This document shows, piece after piece, positions 62,193-64,000 of a stretch of 64,000 nucleotides of DNA (the first letter of the stretch is position 1; each line of letters opens with the position of its first letter). Under the pieces are notes generated by a model. That model had not been told where the DNA came from. It saw only the letters and a program-made list of their open reading frames with translations, and did no database searches. Source of the DNA: Pedobacter frigiditerrae (GTDB taxonomy: Bacteria > Bacteroidota > Bacteroidia > Sphingobacteriales > Sphingobacteriaceae); the NCBI RefSeq assembly GCF_004331645.1, contig NZ_SJSK01000003.1, positions 682,301 through 746,300 on the forward strand, given 5' to 3'. A program made the position numbers and the translations under genes.

Positions 62193-64000
62193 ATGATTAG
62201 ACTCTTCTTTTTAACTCTTTTTTGTTTCATCACATCAAATATTTATGCTCAAAACTTTAATTATGGTGCCGTACAGAATGATGAATACTATTTTGATAAA
62301 AATAAAATAGACAGTAATGCCAATGCTGTTGTGCTAAAAGAGTTTGGCACTGCCGCTATGCAAATTGATGATGCTACAGGAAGGTTAGTCATTCAATTTG
62401 AACATCATGTAAAAATCAAAATATATAATAAAGAAGGTTTCAGATTTGCCAACATTGTTATTCCAACTTATAAAGATGACAATAAACAAGAGTTTGTAAA
62501 TGATTTAAAAGCATCAACTTTTAATATGGTAAACGGAGAGTTTGTTGAAACCTTAATGGATAAAAAAGCAGTATTTACTGAAAACAGAAACAGATATACT
62601 CAATTAACTAAGTTTACGCTGCCCAATATTAAAGATGGCTCGGTTATAGAATATAGTTATAGAATAGAGTCACCATTAATTTTCAACTTTAGAACTTGGG
62701 AGTTTCAGGGAGATATCCCTAAAGTTTCAAGTGAGTTTGTTGCCAATATACCAGGTAACTATAACTACAATGTTTCGCTTCGCGGATATCAAAAACTGAG
62801 TGATTCAAAAGCAGAAATATATAAAGAATGTTTAAGGCTAAATGGTGTATCTATTGATTGCTCAAGAATGACTTATATTATGAAAAATATTCCTGCTTTT
62901 ATTGAGGAAGATTACATGACAGCTTCAAGTAATTTTAAATCGGCAATGTATTTTGAGCTTTCTGATGTGCAATTAACAAATGGAAGCAAACAGAGTTATA
63001 CCAAAACATGGAATGATGTAGATTATGAACTTACATCTGATAAAAACTTTGGCTCCCAAATGAAAAAAGCATCGGTATTTAAAGATTTAATGCCTGCCAT
63101 ATTAAAAGGTGAAACAGACAATTTAGGCAAGGCAAACGCAGTTTATAACTACATAAAAAAACAGATAAAATGGAATAACTACTATGGAAACTATAGTATG
63201 GAAAATACTAAAACCATTTTAGAAAATAGGTCTGGGAATGTAGCAGACATTAATTTAGCTCTAATTTCGGCACTTTCTGCTGCTGGTTTAGAAGTTGAAG
63301 CAGTTATATTATCTACTCGTGAAAATGGAATGCCAAACAAGCTTTTCCCTGTATTAAGCAGTTTCAATTATGTAGTTGCTAAGGTAAACATTGGTGATAA
63401 AAGTTACCTTTTAGATGCAACAGAACCTTTATTACCTTTTGGATTACTACCTATAAGATGCATAAATGACCAAGGAAGGGTAATTAATTTAAAAAAACCA
63501 TCCTATTGGATAGATTTAAAGGCGTCACAAAAAAGTGTAACTACCTATGTTTTAACTGGAAAGCTTAACGGAGATGGAAAAATTAATGGCGTAATTACAA
63601 CGACTAGTATTGGATATGCCGCATTTAACAAAAGGAAAGACATAAAAAAATATAATTCTTCTGAAGAATTCGTGGAAAAACTTGATGAACGCTTAACTAA
63701 AATAAGCCTTTCAAACCCAGAAATAAATAATATTGATAGCGTTGATAAACCATTGGTTGAAAAGTATGAAATTGAATTTTCTGCACATGATGCTACTGAT
63801 AAAAATCAGCTATTTTTGAATCCATTTTTCATTAACCGAATTACAAAAAATCCATTTAATTTAAATGACAGGATGTACCCGGTAGATTTGGGAGCGGCAT
63901 CTGATGAACGAATTATTATAAATGTAACTTTACCAGAAAAATACGAATTAGTAGAAAAACCAAAAGATATGGCCATTAGTTTGCCTACAAGTGGAGGAAG
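62193..64000 (+). CDS. DUF3857 / transglutaminase-like protein, 3' partial
   Basis: An open frame of 602 complete codons from the ATG at 62193 runs off the window end. A signal peptide comes first (ATG-encoded MIRLFFLTLFCFITSNIYAQ, 20 residues). Residues about 55-210 match DUF3857 (VKIKIYNKEGFRFANIVIP, GSVIEYSYRIESP). A transglutaminase-like core follows (NAVYNYIKKQIKWNNYYG). Where active transglutaminases have a catalytic Cys, this protein reads SGNVADINLAL, so it is probably non-enzymatic. The role is unknown; related proteins are often paired with a DUF3858 paralog just downstream, beyond the window. Confidence 0.85.
   Translation, partial: MIRLFFLTLFCFITSNIYAQNFNYGAVQNDEYYFDKNKIDSNANAVVLKEFGTAAMQIDDATGRLVIQFEHHVKIKIYNKEGFRFANIVIPTYKDDNKQEFVNDLKASTFNMVNGEFVETLMDKKAVFTENRNRYTQLTKFTLPNIKDGSVIEYSYRIESPLIFNFRTWEFQGDIPKVSSEFVANIPGNYNYNVSLRGYQKLSDSKAEIYKECLRLNGVSIDCSRMTYIMKNIPAFIEEDYMTASSNFKSAMYFELSDVQLTNGSKQSYTKTWNDVDYELTSDKNFGSQMKKASVFKDLMPAILKGETDNLGKANAVYNYIKKQIKWNNYYGNYSMENTKTILENRSGNVADINLALISALSAAGLEVEAVILSTRENGMPNKLFPVLSSFNYVVAKVNIGDKSYLLDATEPLLPFGLLPIRCINDQGRVINLKKPSYWIDLKASQKSVTTYVLTGKLNGDGKINGVITTTSIGYAAFNKRKDIKKYNSSEEFVEKLDERLTKISLSNPEINNIDSVDKPLVEKYEIEFSAHDATDKNQLFLNPFFINRITKNPFNLNDRMYPVDLGAASDERIIINVTLPEKYELVEKPKDMAISLPTSGG

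Overview
The window is AT-rich chromosomal DNA from a Bacteroidota bacterium. It is most likely Sphingobacteriaceae and Pedobacter-like. The signs are two SusC/SusD pairs, DUF5689, GLPGLI, DUF4890 and DUF3857 proteins, almost no Shine-Dalgarno sequences, and repeated TAnnTTTG promoter boxes. I see no rRNA, tRNA, CRISPR array, phage or intact insertion sequence. The genus is inferred; the phylum is well supported.

Layout. 1-4.3 kb: the 3' part of a TolB-like propeller/Omp85-like barrel protein, a degenerate GIY-YIG protein divergent from a LexA/CI-type repressor, and a small secreted LTxxQ protein. 4.4-18.1 kb: one long minus-strand operon (susC, susD, DUF5689 lipoprotein, hairpin with U-tract, secreted beta-sandwich protein, calcineurin-like phosphoesterase, glycerophosphodiester phosphodiesterase, GH36 alpha-galactosidase, GlpT transporter, SGNH esterase). 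18.4-23.3 kb: a DeoR/GlpR-type regulator divergent from glpD-glpK-glpF. Together 4.4-23.3 kb reads as one catabolic island. It would bind a galactosylated or esterified glycerophosphodiester at the outer membrane, trim it, import glycerol-3-phosphate and glycerol, and feed them to glycolysis.

23.3-27.2 kb: bioF-bioD, an unusual nested inverted repeat, a DUF2071 protein overlapping a membrane-anchored methyltransferase, and a small membrane protein. 27.4-30.7 kb: the thrS-infC-rpmI-rplT translation operon. Its leader carries a hairpin resembling the tRNA-Thr anticodon arm, and infC starts without AUG. 30.7-40.9 kb: acyltransferase, GLPGLI protein, LutA-like Fe-S protein, UMF1-type MFS transporter, RecQ helicase, a propeller-amidohydrolase fusion and a SRPBCC protein. 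40.9-48.2 kb: an odd 312-bp non-coding block, a radical SAM protein with an unusual cysteine spacing, an HI0933-type flavoprotein, purK-purE, yqgE and pdxH. 48.2-53 kb: a second susC-susD pair with no adjoining enzymes. 53-64 kb: 3-hydroxyacyl-CoA dehydrogenase, ruvB, a GNAT-nitrilase fusion, a small tail-anchored protein, queG plus a secreted unknown, an M1 peptidase, a DEDDh exonuclease, and the start of a DUF3857/transglutaminase-like protein cut by the window end.

Intergenic gaps carry short dispersed repeats and many bidirectional hairpin terminators between convergent genes. The most interesting signals are the galactoside/glycerophosphodiester island with its internal attenuator-like hairpin and operator-like palindromes, the tRNA-Thr-like hairpin before thrS, promoter boxes touching start codons (possible leaderless mRNAs), the pseudoknot-like repeat upstream of the DUF2071 gene, and the inactivated GIY-YIG protein beside a self-cleaving repressor.
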